Part shown: one piece after another, positions 51,538 through 64,000 of the stretch
Layout of the letters: each line of letters begins with the position of its first letter
Numbering within the stretch: the stretch's first letter is position 1
From: Amblyornis subalaris
Taxonomy: Eukaryota; Chordata; Aves; Passeriformes; Ptilonorhynchidae
Assembly (NCBI GenBank): GCA_018881555.1
Contig: JACAXG010000053.1
Coordinates: 1,389,895-1,453,894 of the forward strand
DNA: 64,000 bases
Direction of reading: 5' to 3'
Translations under genes and position numbers: made by a program
The notes under the pieces: generated by a model
Databases searched by the model: none
Told to the model about the DNA's origin: nothing
The model's input: only the letters and a program-made list of their open reading frames with translations

Positions 51538-54500
51538 TAATGTAAACTCTCTGAAATACGAAGGCCTTAAACAGGAAACTCCTCTGCTTTTCTAGGAGTT
51601 TTCCAAAATATAACCCAGAGCACAACTTCACAAAGCTAAGGACACAAGGCCTTTCTGGATGTCAGTGACGGCTGACCAGTGGCACCCCTGGGTGTGTGAC
51701 TTGGTGACTCTTTCGAGGAACAGGAAGAGACCATATGGTCCTTTATGGGAGCCCTTATGGACTCCTTTCTGCAACGGGAGCTTTGGGCTGCTAGCTAAGG
51801 TTGGGGTTTTTTACCATGTAACATCATTAAGATGCAAAAACCACAACACCCTAATCAAAGGCAGTGTGGTTTAAAGAGAATCCAAAAACAAAACACTGAA
51901 CAATATTAAGCTGTGCATGGTATGAACAGATTTAAAGCTCCCGAGACATAAGTCTGTAAGATCTAACAAACACGTGAAGTTTGACATTTAGATCTGCCTC
52001 TTTTTTTTTTTTTTCCTCAGTTGGAGATATTTTGTTACCTGGGATATTTCTTGTGATTTATATCTAAAAACAGCTAAGCTTTTAAAACAGAAATTATCTT
52101 TTGATCTCACAGAGAGGGCAAAGTAAAAAAGTGTTTATAAATGCATTTGCTGAAAAAAAAGAGAAAATATGATCTAGAGTAGAAGTTAAGTCAAGCCTCT
52201 AAAACCATTGCAGTGGTTTTCCTTTTCTTTAGCAATACTTGCTTTATGCTTGTGATGGTTGTCTCCCACTCCAGCCTCTCCTTCTGAAGAGGAAGGAGTG
52301 AAAAATACTTGCTGAACAGCTAATTTATCAGCCTGACATTACCATCTATCAAGAGGAGAGGCCTGCTGTTAGGAAAATCAAGATTATTGGTTCAGGGCTT
52401 TTGTTACCTCTTGCAAAATGAGGGCAAGTTTAACAATCTACGTATCTGAGAGATGTTCTGGACATTTTGAGCCCCAAGTCCCATTCATCACTTCTTTTTC
52501 TGCAGTCTGCTCTGATGGTTGCTGTCTGCAACCTCTCTCTCACTCTCTGAAAATCCTGCTGCTAAAGAGCACATTCAAAGCAGAAAGGCTTTGGGTTTCT
52601 TTTCCTTCACAAGCTATGGAACAGTCCAGTAGAAATTTTTAATACTCATAGGTTAATCTTAGATCTTACTATGTATGTTTCAGTTCAGCACCCTATAAAG
52701 CATTGCAGACTCCAGTATCTCAGGGCTGACTACAGGAACATGTCAGCAGGAACATGCAGGCACCTCCTTTGTGTGTCCTGCTGTTGAACTGTAATTCAGC
52801 AGATGGAGGCCCTGGAAGGCAAAGGGCTTTTCATGTGGTGATGGTAACTATGAGCAGGTGAATGAGCTTAGCTCTTGGTGAATGAGGACTATCTCCTTGG
52901 TAAAAAGAACAACCCTAATGAACAAGAATTAAGCTTTTTTTTTTTCTTTCCAATTAAAAAAAACACAGCAGAAATGGAAGAACAGGATTTGTTTAAACTC
53001 TGCCATAAATAGTGATCTCTACAAATTCAATAGAAGTTCAAAAACTACAGTCTCTCTCTGATCTTGTTGAAAACCTTCTGCTGATGGTTTTTTATTGTGG
53101 AGAAATGGTTGTGTGTACTCTAAGTTTACACAATTGTGGCCTGAAGGACTTATTCAAAATGTAATTCAGATTCCCATGCAATCAACATTCTGCTCTGCAG
53201 CACAACAAAATATGGACAGGCCTATTAATGAAGAAATATAGCTGTGTAATCACATTCAGCACTTTGTATGATGCATGCATGATAATACTTGGTGGAATGA
53301 TTATACCCAGCCCTTTGGAGCTCACATCTACTGAATTCAAAGTAGAGGAAATTTGCACATTGTATCTTCACAATTGTATGGATACAAGACTCAATGGCTT
53401 GCCAAAGATCTTAAAACCTACCACTCGTGGTGAGACTAGAATGTTGTACTTCCCAAGCTGCAGTTATATTTCAGCAGTATTTTGTTTTTCTTGATTTTGT
53501 TGTTTTTTTTTTTTTTAATTTGTCCTAACCTGCTACATGAACATGCAGCAAGACAGTTACATTACAGTACAAGATATGAAGATGCAACAATATGTATGCA
53601 AGCTGGAGTCTGGATGGCAGTAGGTGATGCTTTGTGTATGCCAGGAAGGAATCAAGAGGAATCTCTGCAGTTCATCCTGCTCTAAGAGAATACTTACAGA
53701 TCCTATTCATATGATCAAGTCACATGGCTGAACACTATATGGTATCTTATTTTCCATTGGTTTTTTTAATTTTTTTTTCCTAGTCACATTTGCATGAAGC
53801 CTTTGACTGTTGAATTGTTTTAAGACACAAGACTTCTCTGAAAATGACGGCAGCTTCTACTTACCTGCCCTCCAGCCTTAGCAGATAACATTGGCAAAAC
53901 AAGTGGGTCATTGTCAGGAATTGCTGCTGATCTGTCTCACCTAGGAAGTTAACAGCTTTCTCAACCCTCCCCTTGGAAGAGTCATATTTTGTCAGTATTT
54001 TTTCTCAAATGAGAATGGAAAGAATAGTATTTAATTCCTGTGAGTGAGATTTTGATTACATCTGTCTTTGCCTTTTATAATTTAATATTAATATGTTAAC
54101 ATTGCAAATAAATGGCATACTTGTAAGTGAGTAGGTATTGCCTAGGTATTTCCTGTAGATAAGTTTCATATGTCATACATTACACAGTAATAGAAAGTCC
54201 CACATTTCAGTGCACTTGACATTTTAACACTTTTGGCCCTCAATATTTGTAGATTTTCAGCATGGCGCTCAAGCACTTCCATAATATGTTTTTGAGGCCT
54301 CTTCTAAAAAGAGGTTGTAGAAGATGTCTGATTATTGACATTGCTTCCAACAAAAATGGTTGTCCCTCACTGAAGAATCTGTCAAGTCAAAGGCTGNGAA
54401 GGTGTTCCTGTGGTGTGTGCTGACTTGTACAACTAATGGCACAAGGGGAGTTTAGACTGCGCATACAACCACAAAATATTCACTATTTGCTAATTACAAC

Positions 54501-54600
54501 TAGCAAGTTCTTAGCCGGCTGATGGTTTTAATTAGAACTTATACACTTGGAATCTACTTTAATTTTTTTTTTTTAAAATGATGTTTGAAAGTTAGACAGT

Positions 54601-54612
54601 GCCCTCTGCTGG
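54601..54612 (+). promoter_or_regulatory. candidate CTCF core motif
   Basis: GCCCTCTGCTGG matches the core of the CTCF consensus (complement form GCCMYCTRSTGG) at every position, in the context AGTGCCCTCTGCTGGACAT. One core match is expected now and then by chance. Occupancy and the flanking upstream module cannot be judged from sequence alone. Confidence 0.4.
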
Positions 54613-55859
54613 ACATAGACCTCCATAGCAGTAGTTTGCAAAGCGTCCCAAATGTTGACAATTCATGAAAATGCACACAAAATCCGTGTTGTTCTTCTCA
54701 AGGGATTTGCTGGTTTCAAGGAAGCACACCTTGTTGTGGTCCCTTCTTGCTTTCTGCTCTGCTTGGAAGCGTCCTGTGCAACAAAAACTCGTCTCGGTTT
54801 AGATGGCAAAGAGCTTTTGACTAATTTAGTTTGAACCCAGTTGGCTTGAGCTGATGGTGTGACTTTATCACAGTGAGCAGCAGGAACATGTAGTGCTATA
54901 CATTCCAATTTTTACAAAAATAAAGTCAATAGAGTAAGAGCATATTCAGAAATAACAGTGATGGAGAAACGTGGTTGAATTTACTTCTTGTGTGTTCTCT
55001 TGCATGTCTTTATTGCATTATTTCACAGTTAAAAAGTTTATAATTATATGGAGAAGTCAAAAGTGTAATTTTTCTCTTTATCTCTTCCTTAAGGTGCTTT
55101 GATTTTTCGGTTTGCTTTTTGAGGGGGTGACAATAAAAACAGCAACACTATCCTTTTCGCTTAACAATTCTACTCTAGTGCCTTTGGGCTTTTCCAGGGT
55201 CCATAAAAAAACCCACAAAACAAAACAAAAAACCACAACAAACAAAACCAAACCAAACAAAAGCAGTTTATCCAGGATGTAACTTGAATTTACAACATCT
55301 TACAGCAAAGGGGACAGAAATAGATGAATTTCCCTAGTAATTTAATTGAAAACATTTAGTGAATTTAAAACATGAATTTAAAATCCTTTGAAGATAGACT
55401 GTAAAACTGTAATAATCCAGAATTTACAGAAAAAATTAAATTGATGGCATAGAAAGAATTATATATCCATTCATTAAACTTTTATGACTTTCAAATCTCT
55501 TCTCTAGTTTTTCTTAGTACAGAAGAAACATGCAGGGAAAGAGTTGCTTAAGGTTAACTGTGAGGGATTTGTATTAATTGATTGACAGGTTGTTTATGCC
55601 TTAGCTTAAAGATGAAGCAAAGCAGCTCTTGCATTTATTATATATTGCATGTTTTCTGAAAATCTGCAGACTTCTTAAAAGCAGATTGTCCACGCAGAGC
55701 AGCTGCTCTGTGCCAAAATAGACATCCCCTGTCTGCTCACTTCAAAGGTGCACTTCCAGGGAAAAATGCAGCCTCTCCTACAGCATCCTACAGCACACAG
55801 TCAGTGTCATGATGGCAGCTCTGGAATAGAGATCAAGATGTGCTCCGAAAATACTCTGT
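54613..55859. other. intronic stretch, no gene seen
   Basis: AT-rich intron with an A/C-rich simple repeat at 55205-55262. No exon or transposon is identifiable. Confidence 0.7.
55205..55262. repeat. A/C-rich simple repeat (AAAC/AACC units)
   Basis: Degenerate AAAC, AAACC and CACA units. On the minus strand it yields a spurious Val/Phe/Leu-rich open frame. Confidence 0.9.
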
Positions 55860-56170
55860 CCTCTCCTAACGTTGCCGGTCAGTCCAGCCTTTATTCACAC
55901 GTGCCCGCGGCTGGGAGCCTCTTTGCTCCACCGAGTGAGCTCCGCGCCCTCTGCGAGGAGCTGTGAGCCCTGGAGTAACAGACCCCCTTATCAATGGTCA
56001 CGGTCGGTCATTAGCTGATCACTGAATCTTCCTTGATGGCCAGCTAATGAACTCCCCACTGGCTTATTGTGAAGTTTGGTCAAGGTAGGCAGTACAGATA
56101 ATTTACAGCTGAAGCCCCAGCATGCTAATGGCCTTCACTGAATAACTGCAATCAACACAGTGCTACTAAG
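55860..56170. promoter_or_regulatory. candidate intronic regulatory element, CpG patch plus TAAT sites
   Basis: The left half (about 55875-55970) has a local concentration of CpG dinucleotides (ACGTTGCCGG, CACGTGCCCGCGG, CACCGAG, CTCCGCGCC, TGCGAGG), unlike the CpG-poor intron around it. The right half carries a perfect 10-bp inverted repeat TCATTAGCTG (56008-56017) and CAGCTAATGA (56041-56050), plus GCATGCTAATGG near 56122-56133. TAAT is a homeodomain core and CAGCTG-like words are E-box related. The combination is typical of developmental enhancers, but function and conservation are inferred, not shown. Confidence 0.35.
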
Positions 56171-58380
56171 TGGCTTTACATTCTTCCTAATTTATTTCTC
56201 AGCTGCAACTATTTCATGTCGAATGGAAACTTCGGATTTTGTGTTTAAAAATATGTTTATGTATTTTATTTAGGGGGAAAACTTCTTTAAGAATTTAATA
56301 AGGAAATCAGCCTTAAGCTTACAATAGTTTTTGTTTTTTGACAATTTTTGCCCTTTACAGAAGTTTATTTTTAAAAAACAAATCTGTGCACAAAATATTC
56401 ACCTGCAAAAGGCTCAGAAGCCCATTCAGTGCAAAAATCATCTCTCAGGGGTACCTGTTAGCTGCAGGAGCCTGTAGAGCTTTGATGGTTCAGCACCTGT
56501 GGTGTCCAATCTCTGTGAATCATGGATAAATTGGCCAGAAGCTACAGTCCCTCTAGCTGTGATCTTGCCAGTTCTTAAAAGCTATAAAGTTTCAACTGGG
56601 CCTTGGCTTGGTAGGAAAGACCTGGAAAAAGCCCAAGAAGTGGCAGTGATGCATTAGGTAGCACTCTTCCCTCTAAGACTGGTAGATAATAGCATAGGGG
56701 TTATCCAATTATAACAGGAGCCTCCTTTGGCTTTAGATGTGCAGGTATCTTCTTCCATTTCAAGACTGAACAGATTCCACTATGGCCAAGACATGCATAA
56801 TCCTTTAAAGTTTTATATTTTCATTTTCACAAGTTCGAGTATCATAATTATGATGCAAAACCAAAAAAAAACAAAACCAAAAAAAAACCAAAACAAAAAA
56901 AAAAAAAAAAAAAAATGCCAAAGAAACAAAACACCCCTGGTATATATCTGCAATGCAACTGCTATAAGAAACTGAGTTTGCATGTCCTGGGCAAGGAACC
57001 AAGAAATTTATCATGTTCCGTTACAGGTTTTCTTGCACTTGACCCACATTAAGTGATGTCCTGATGCTCATCTCATTCCCCGCAAATGGCTTCAAGATTG
57101 CAAAAATCTTTCCCCCAGTGATTCCAAATGGCATTTCTTGAGCTGTGAAGAGATTGTGAAATTGAGTTTCCAGGGAGGTGTCCTGACCGTCGCTCCCTGG
57201 GGTGTGGAAACAGGAGCTATGCTTGCTCCTAGTGAGAGAGTTTTTGCCCTCTCACTGAAGATGCTCTTTTTTACATTTGGCAACTTTGCTCTACAATGTG
57301 TGAGATTATTAAAATTTCTCATTATTGAGATTCTATCTCACGCTTTTTGATTATGGATGAGACCCTTTTCTCCATCCTAGTTTCAAGTACTGGGATGGTC
57401 CTCTCTCCTTAGCAGGCATTGCTTGCAAAAGGTGTGGCACCAACCAAAACTTCATGAAATGACTAAAAGCAACTGAGTTCCTGAAGTTCCTAACCAGCTT
57501 GTGAAAGCAGCACAGATGGTACCTGCCTTGATACTGCACATTTTGAACACGAACATTGGATTCTGCACCCCTCATGGCATGGATGTGGGAATTCAAGCCA
57601 GACAGAGGAGACAGATGCTTTTACAAAAAACCATAAATCACTTCAGAGAAATAAGACATTTATTTAATAATTATTCATCTGCTTGTTACACAGCATCCTG
57701 CATTTGTTTCCATGCTAAAAAGTAAATAAGATGTTCAAATATTAATGTTTTATGTTTCAGAAAGACCAGGTCCAGTTGCCAAAACACAAAATGTGTCCAA
57801 AGTGCCATTTCAATCCCCGTATTTGCTTAAATGAAGCCCGAAGCCAAGTGGTACAAACACAAGTTAAGACTACACAATGAAAATAAACAAAGTGAAGGCA
57901 TATTATACTTTTAAATCTTCACTATGATGATCAAATAAGTAATGCTGTACATATATGGAATTTCTGCTCCTTGCTGCATGTACTTGATGGTTCTTCCCAT
58001 TCTTACAGCTTACAATGTTCAGAATTAGTTCACATTTGTTTTTTTCAGGTGTCGGTGTTGAATACTTTCCTGCTAAGATAGTTCAGCAATGAGTGCACAT
58101 CTTTCTGCCAGATGTCCCTTGGCAATTGAACTCTACAGGAATACACCAGCCTCTTTGCAGAAACCATTGCAAAGCTGAGCTAACATAGATGTGATTGCAT
58201 GTCTATTTTACCTAACCTTTATCTTTTTCAGAGAAAACATAGAAATATTTGGTTAAGTTAGCTCCTTTTGAAAAGACTTGCTCTTTGATTTCCTCACCAA
58301 ACAGAAAACTTAGTCGAAAAAAAAAATTAATCCTGTTCTTATGTATCATTTAATTTCATTTTTATTGTATTTATTTTCAG
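56171..58380. other. intronic stretch before the Ig3 exon
   Basis: Intron with an A-rich simple repeat at 56857-56915. No transposon is recognised and no coding exon is visible up to the candidate alternative exon at 58381. Confidence 0.7.
56857..56915. repeat. A-rich simple repeat
   Basis: A-runs interrupted by CC or C, ending in 21 consecutive A bases. Confidence 0.95.
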
Positions 58381-58478
58381 AAAATGTATTGAACATAGTG
58401 TCGAGACAAGTAGATACTCCTGGAAACCTTCAACAGCAGCTGGAAATTGAGGATGTCTCTGAATATACTGGTTTTTAA
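58381..58478 (+). other. IL1RAPL1: candidate alternative terminal exon of IL1RAPL1
   Basis: A T-rich tract ending in TTTATTTTCAG at 58380 is a good acceptor. Read with two bases (AA) completing a split codon, the following sequence is open for 31 codons and ends in TAA at 58476-58478. AATAAA follows at 58525-58530. The phase (one base supplied by the preceding exon) is that required by the standard Ig3 exon 177 bases downstream, so splicing here would keep the frame and end the protein before Ig3, giving a soluble form with two Ig domains. An open frame of this length has roughly a one-in-five chance of arising randomly, and AATAAA is common in AT-rich DNA, so this is a prediction only. Confidence 0.2.
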
Positions 58479-58529
58479 AAAGCAACTGATTCGAACCTGA
58501 AACTTCTTTCTTATTAAATTTTGAAATAA

Positions 58530-58691
<162 letters not shown>

Positions 58692-59436
58692 TAAAATAAA
58701 AAGCTTTTTTTTCTTTTTTACTGTATTTTTTTTAGTATCTAATGTAATACGTTTCATCACAGACTAACTCAGGATCTGATCCCTGTTTTCGCAGCATCCA
58801 CCCTTTACCTTTCTGATTACACCAGCAGAGAACAGGAAAATGCACTCCTCAGCCAAATCTGATGTTAGAGAGTTGCAAAAGCAGAATAGCTGCCCAAAAA
58901 GGGCAGTAGTGTTGACCAACTGGAATTTATCCAGAGACTTTTTCAAAATGTGGCAACCTACAATAGCAACCATTAAGACACTTAGTAAGAAAAAAAAATA
59001 CATCAAGAAAAAGAGCCCAAAAATATTTTCAAACACAGAGCCTTAAATAAATGCTGAAGTCTGACTTCCCTTTTGGAATGTTTTGATTTTTTCATGAAAA
59101 AAGATTGAGTTTCCTGGGATGTTATCTGGCCCATGAGAGCCAAGCATCCTGTTATGTGGGCTGCTCATATCTGCTGAAATACTTGTTTTGGAGAGGAACT
59201 GGCAATTCACTCTCTGTACTTCTACTGCTCCTAAAAGTGCTGCCTCATTTGGAAAGTAAGAACAAAAGTGGTTTTGTATTGAGAATTACATGCTTGACAT
59301 AGCATACCAACTCCTACCCAATATGAAATATCTGCTTGGATCTGAAGAGATGCTTTTTTCATTAATAATTCTGTGTGTGTGTATATCAGTGTTTCTATGT
59401 ACCATGGATAAACCCAGAAATTTAGGCAAATCTAAG

Positions 59437-60008
59437 TGTCATGGTTTAACCTCANCCAGCAACTAAGATCACACAGCCTCTCACTCGCTCCCATGTTATC
59501 CCCCTTCCAGTGGGGAGAAGTATCAGAAGAAATGTAAAACTTGTGGGTTGAGATAAGAACAATTCAATAATCGAGACAAAATAAGATATTATAATAATAG
59601 CAATAATACTAATTATAATAATAAAAATATTAATAATAATTGTAATGAAAATGAGAGATAGAAGAATTAAACCCAAGAAAAAGAAGTGATGCACAATACA
59701 ATTGCTCACCATCCACTGACTGATGCCCAGACTGCCCCAGAGCAGCAATCCACAGCTCCCAGCCAACTGTCCCCAGTTCATGTACTGGGCATTCTATGGT
59801 ATGGAATGTCCCTTTGGCCAGTTCAGGTCCCCTGTCCTGGCTGTGTCCCTTCAAGACAGCTTCTTGTGCCCCTGCTCACTGGCAGAGCATGAGACACCAA
59901 GAAGTCCTTGACTTAGGGTAAGCACTGCTCAGCTACAACTAAACCATCACTGGGGTTATCAACATTATTCTCATACTGAATCCAAAACACAGCACTAAAA
60001 CCAGCTAC
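59437..60008 (+). mobile_element. solo LTR, avian ERVL-like family, 3' end lost
   Basis: It begins TGTCATGGTTTAACCTCANC and follows the same order of landmarks as the LTR at 19221: CACTCGCTC, CTTGTGGGTTGAGATAAGAA, an AATAAT-rich tract, GCACAATACAATTGCTCACC, CCAACTGTCCCCAGTTCATG, TACTGGGCATTCTATGGTAT, GGCTGTGTCCCTTCAAGACA, GGCAGAGCATGAGA, CTCATACTGAATCCAAAACA and CAGCTAC. It stops there, while the sister copy's family ends in an AATTAACTCTA-type block, so the last 30 to 50 bases appear to be missing. No target-site duplication was found, consistent with that loss. An LTR in sense orientation inside a gene may carry promoter or polyadenylation activity; no direct sign of this was seen. Confidence 0.88.
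59588..59645. repeat. (AAT)n-like simple repeat inside the LTR
   Basis: Degenerate ATAAT units in the A-rich part of the LTR. The same part of the sister LTR at 19.3 kb lacks this expansion. Confidence 0.9.
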
Positions 60009-61321
<1,313 letters not shown>

Positions 61322-61354
61322 TTATTTTTCCCCAGGAATTGGTACAAGTTGCAA

Positions 61355-61360
61355 AATAAA
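61355..61360 (+). terminator. IL1RAPL1: candidate intronic polyadenylation signal
   Basis: AATAAA lies 33 bases after the read-through stop and is followed about 14 bases later by GT-rich GATGTTGTTGATT, the expected layout of a poly(A) site. AATAAA is frequent in AT-rich intron, so usage needs transcript evidence. Confidence 0.25.
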
Positions 61361-63253
61361 ACAGAAAGGATGTTGTTGATTATGGCTGTCACTGGAAAAT
61401 ATACAGTAACACCTTTTAATTATATCCCTATAAAAGATGCATTTAATAATTCATTAACTTTGAAATTAATAAAGGCTCAATAGAGAAAAAAATGGTAGGA
61501 AATCACAGTCAATACAGTAATGTAGTAATTTTTTGTAAGAAATAAAATAAAATTTTAGGAAAACCAGCAAAAACACATTCCACTTCTATCAGAAATGCCA
61601 CCTAAACCCCATGCCGGAGGGGTTCCTGCATAGCCTGACTGTGGACATTTTCCTTCTAACACTTTTGTTTAACATCAGCATTTCTGAAGTGAAACATCAT
61701 GACAGAAACTTCTGAGCATCTTCCTGTTTCTCCTCGCCACTCACATCCCATGATACCAGGCTGCCTAATGGCCACAGCCATCTCCCACAGGGATGATTAC
61801 AGGGAGATGGAGAATCTCTTGCAAATCAAAGCTCCCAGACCCACTTTGACCACTTTACCTCGCAGTGGGTGCTCCACATGCCTGGGATAGACACTCCCCA
61901 CCCTCACGCAGCTCCCTGTTGGCTTGAGAGAGCAAAGAATAAGCAGGAGCAGTGGCTGCACTTTGCTGTCACTACTGTGCTTTTTTTAGACTGTTTGTAA
62001 AGGTGAGCAAACCAGGTTCGTATTGTGGTGCTGAAGTACTTGTGGCACCTCAATTTATATTAAAGCAGTGATGTCTTCCCTAAATTTCATTTTGTAGCAC
62101 ACAAAGTCTGTCTAATCTGAGAAGGAAACCATAAATCAAGATAGAGTGACCAATTTATTTAAACATATTGTTGGGGACCTCCAATTAATTGAATAGAACT
62201 AATTTGTAGACCTTTTTTTGAACACTTTGTCATTGCATCTTAAAGATGCAGGCATGAATTACCAGATGTTCTGATTATCCTGGCATTTTTCATATTTTCT
62301 TGAATTTACTGAGATGAGAAATTAACTCATTAAGTAATTGAACCTCAACAATATACCAGCTAGTAGTCATATACTGTAGTATAGAGACATTTGAACTCGC
62401 AGCAAGAACTTAACCCAAAAAACCACCGAAATCTAATGGCGTGTCCATAATAATCACATTAGTTGATGGAACACTGAAAATAAAGAATTTTTAAAGCTTA
62501 ATTAAACTGACATCTATTAAGTCACATGCTGACAGTGAGTCCTTATTTTCTCTTCCATACATGCAGTAGCTCCAAGACTGAAAACACATAAGTCTTCTCT
62601 GTTCTGTGACCATCAGATTTCTAATCAACTTTGAGCATGCATGAATTTTGCAAGAATCTACTTTTCTTGCTTCCTTTCTTAGAGAGCTCAGCAAGTCAAA
62701 CATACCACAGTATGTGGCCTCATGATGACATGCTTAAGAGGGAATAATCTCAATATTTAATTGCCCTTATAAATAGTAAAAGGACAAAAATAGCAAAAAA
62801 CTCCCCCAAATATTTTTTTCCTAAGTAAGGCTGAATCTGAAATAAATCTGGAAGCAAAATCTGTTGTGCCCTCAAAAAACAAAAGGTACCAGATAGAAGC
62901 CTTCTACACATTTTGCATGTTGACAACTGTTTCAGTAAAATGATAAATTAAGCATGACAGATAAAAATTTGAGCTAGTCTCTCAGGTCTCCTAGGAAGAG
63001 GAGTTTTGCACTGCTTGCTTAGTCTCCTGTATATCACCATGACAACCTTTCGGTTTAGGTTTCCTTGTTTAGATCCACGTTTAGGTTCCACTAGGAACGA
63101 GTTAGCTGTTTATTAATTTCTGATTATTTGGCTGACTTAGAACAATTGGGACCCAACAATTAGGAAAATTTGCTTCCTGAACACAGAGATATTTGCAGAT
63201 GTATTAGTTTTGGTTGGTTTTCTAGTTAGTGATCTTTTTTTCCGGCAGTATAA
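61361..63253. other. intronic stretch, no gene seen
   Basis: AT-rich intron with no identifiable exon, RNA gene or transposon. Confidence 0.7.
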
Positions 63254-63808
63254 GTGTACAAAAATGCTGAATCTGGAATGTTCAACTGCATACCTGAAAA
63301 AGAAATTATAATCCTTCTTAAACTTCCTATGTGGAACATTATCACCAGGATCAGAAGGGACTGCAAAGCAGAAAGCTCTGCTGCTGAACAAAGAGCGTTC
63401 CTGGGAAAAGAGGTATTTAGGGCTAAACGCTGCAGTGGGGATTCAGGTACAAAGTTTAAGCCTTTCAAACACCTCTGCAACTGCTGCTTCGCCCCGGTCA
63501 GTAGAGTTTCTGTACACTTAAAAGTCCAGGGGGAGATTTTAGACATACCTACAACTACACAGGTCCTGAAAGGACAAGAAGTCAATAGTCTAAACCACCA
63601 GCAAAAGCCTGAATGCATCTTCCTTAATATTCCCTCTGATCAACCCAACAGGGACACACACTCGCCCCACAGAAACCCCAAGCAAGGTCCATCCAAGGGT
63701 TGTCCATGCCACAAACCAGTGCCTGGCACATTCAGCTGGGCAGAGGGGGCTTCTGCTCTTCCCCTGACGTGGCATGGGAATGGAAAGCCAGAGCCTCTCC
63801 TTTCCTGA
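63254..63808 (+). other. longest open frame in the window, coding status doubtful
   Basis: The frame is 184 codons on the plus strand in a locally GC-richer block that continues to the window edge. The protein has many Lys, Pro, His and Cys residues, no signal peptide, transmembrane segment or domain I recognise, and no bias suggesting selection. Opposite-strand frames of 130, 97 and 83 codons overlap it, showing that the block is simply poor in stop codons on both strands. It could be part of an old repeat or of a non-coding transcript. I do not call it a gene. Confidence 0.15.
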
Positions 63809-64000
63809 AACGAACACAGTGCCCCTGGACTCCAACACCACTCGTGCAGGAAAAGTGAACCCAGTTTCCCTGGTCCCCGGAAAAGCTGTGGCCCCTGGTA
63901 CCTCCCTCTAGTACAAACACTGGTGCTCTGCATCTCGGGGAGCTGAGCCCTTATTTTCTCCTGAGCTTCTTTTAGTTTCTGATGCCAGTGGAGAAAACCT

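Larger units (their letters stand above)
47946..54600. other. intronic stretch, no gene seen
   Basis: Intronic sequence with an A19 run (51107-51125) and a pyrimidine-rich tract (51489-51537). A slightly GC-richer patch spans about 48780-49080. Open frames reach at most 120 codons and lack recognisable domains. Confidence 0.65.

Overview
The window looks like one strand of a bird genome, probably a neoavian species. It is AT-rich, and the only protein-coding sequence I recognise is split by introns. The mobile DNA is of avian type: CR1 LINE fragments, including the 3' end motif with TTCTATGATTCTATGA, and endogenous-retrovirus LTRs of families common in birds. No prokaryotic feature, rRNA, tRNA or CRISPR array was seen.

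The one gene is IL1RAPL1, read on the plus strand. Two exons, 58558-58690 and 61063-61208, together encode 93 codons of the third extracellular immunoglobulin domain. Both outer splice junctions are phase 1 and the internal junction joins in frame. Everything to the left (1-58557) is the preceding intron, open at the window edge. The exons are separated by a 2,372-bp intron that carries a solo LTR, and 61209-64000 is the start of the next intron. Signal peptide, Ig1, Ig2, transmembrane and TIR exons were not found here, which fits a gene known for very large introns.

The intronic DNA holds: a decayed retroviral env remnant beside a CR1 ORF2 fragment (about 84-1165); further CR1 pieces at about 10.4, 25.4 and 42.6 kb; a collapsed ERV with LTR end, primer-binding site and second LTR (16982-18017); two LTRs of one ERVL-like family (19221-19812 and 59437-60008); an ancient palindromic repeat (30399-30481); hairpin clusters at 44.65-44.71 and 45.84-45.93 kb; microsatellites; and several motif clusters that could be regulatory, the best at 55.86-56.17 kb.

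The most interesting observations concern IL1RAPL1 processing. A candidate alternative last exon (58381-58478, AATAAA at 58525) lies just before the Ig3 exon in the correct splice phase. A read-through reading frame after the second exon (stop at 61319, AATAAA at 61355) lies just behind it. Either could make a truncated, soluble receptor, but neither is more than a prediction from sequence.
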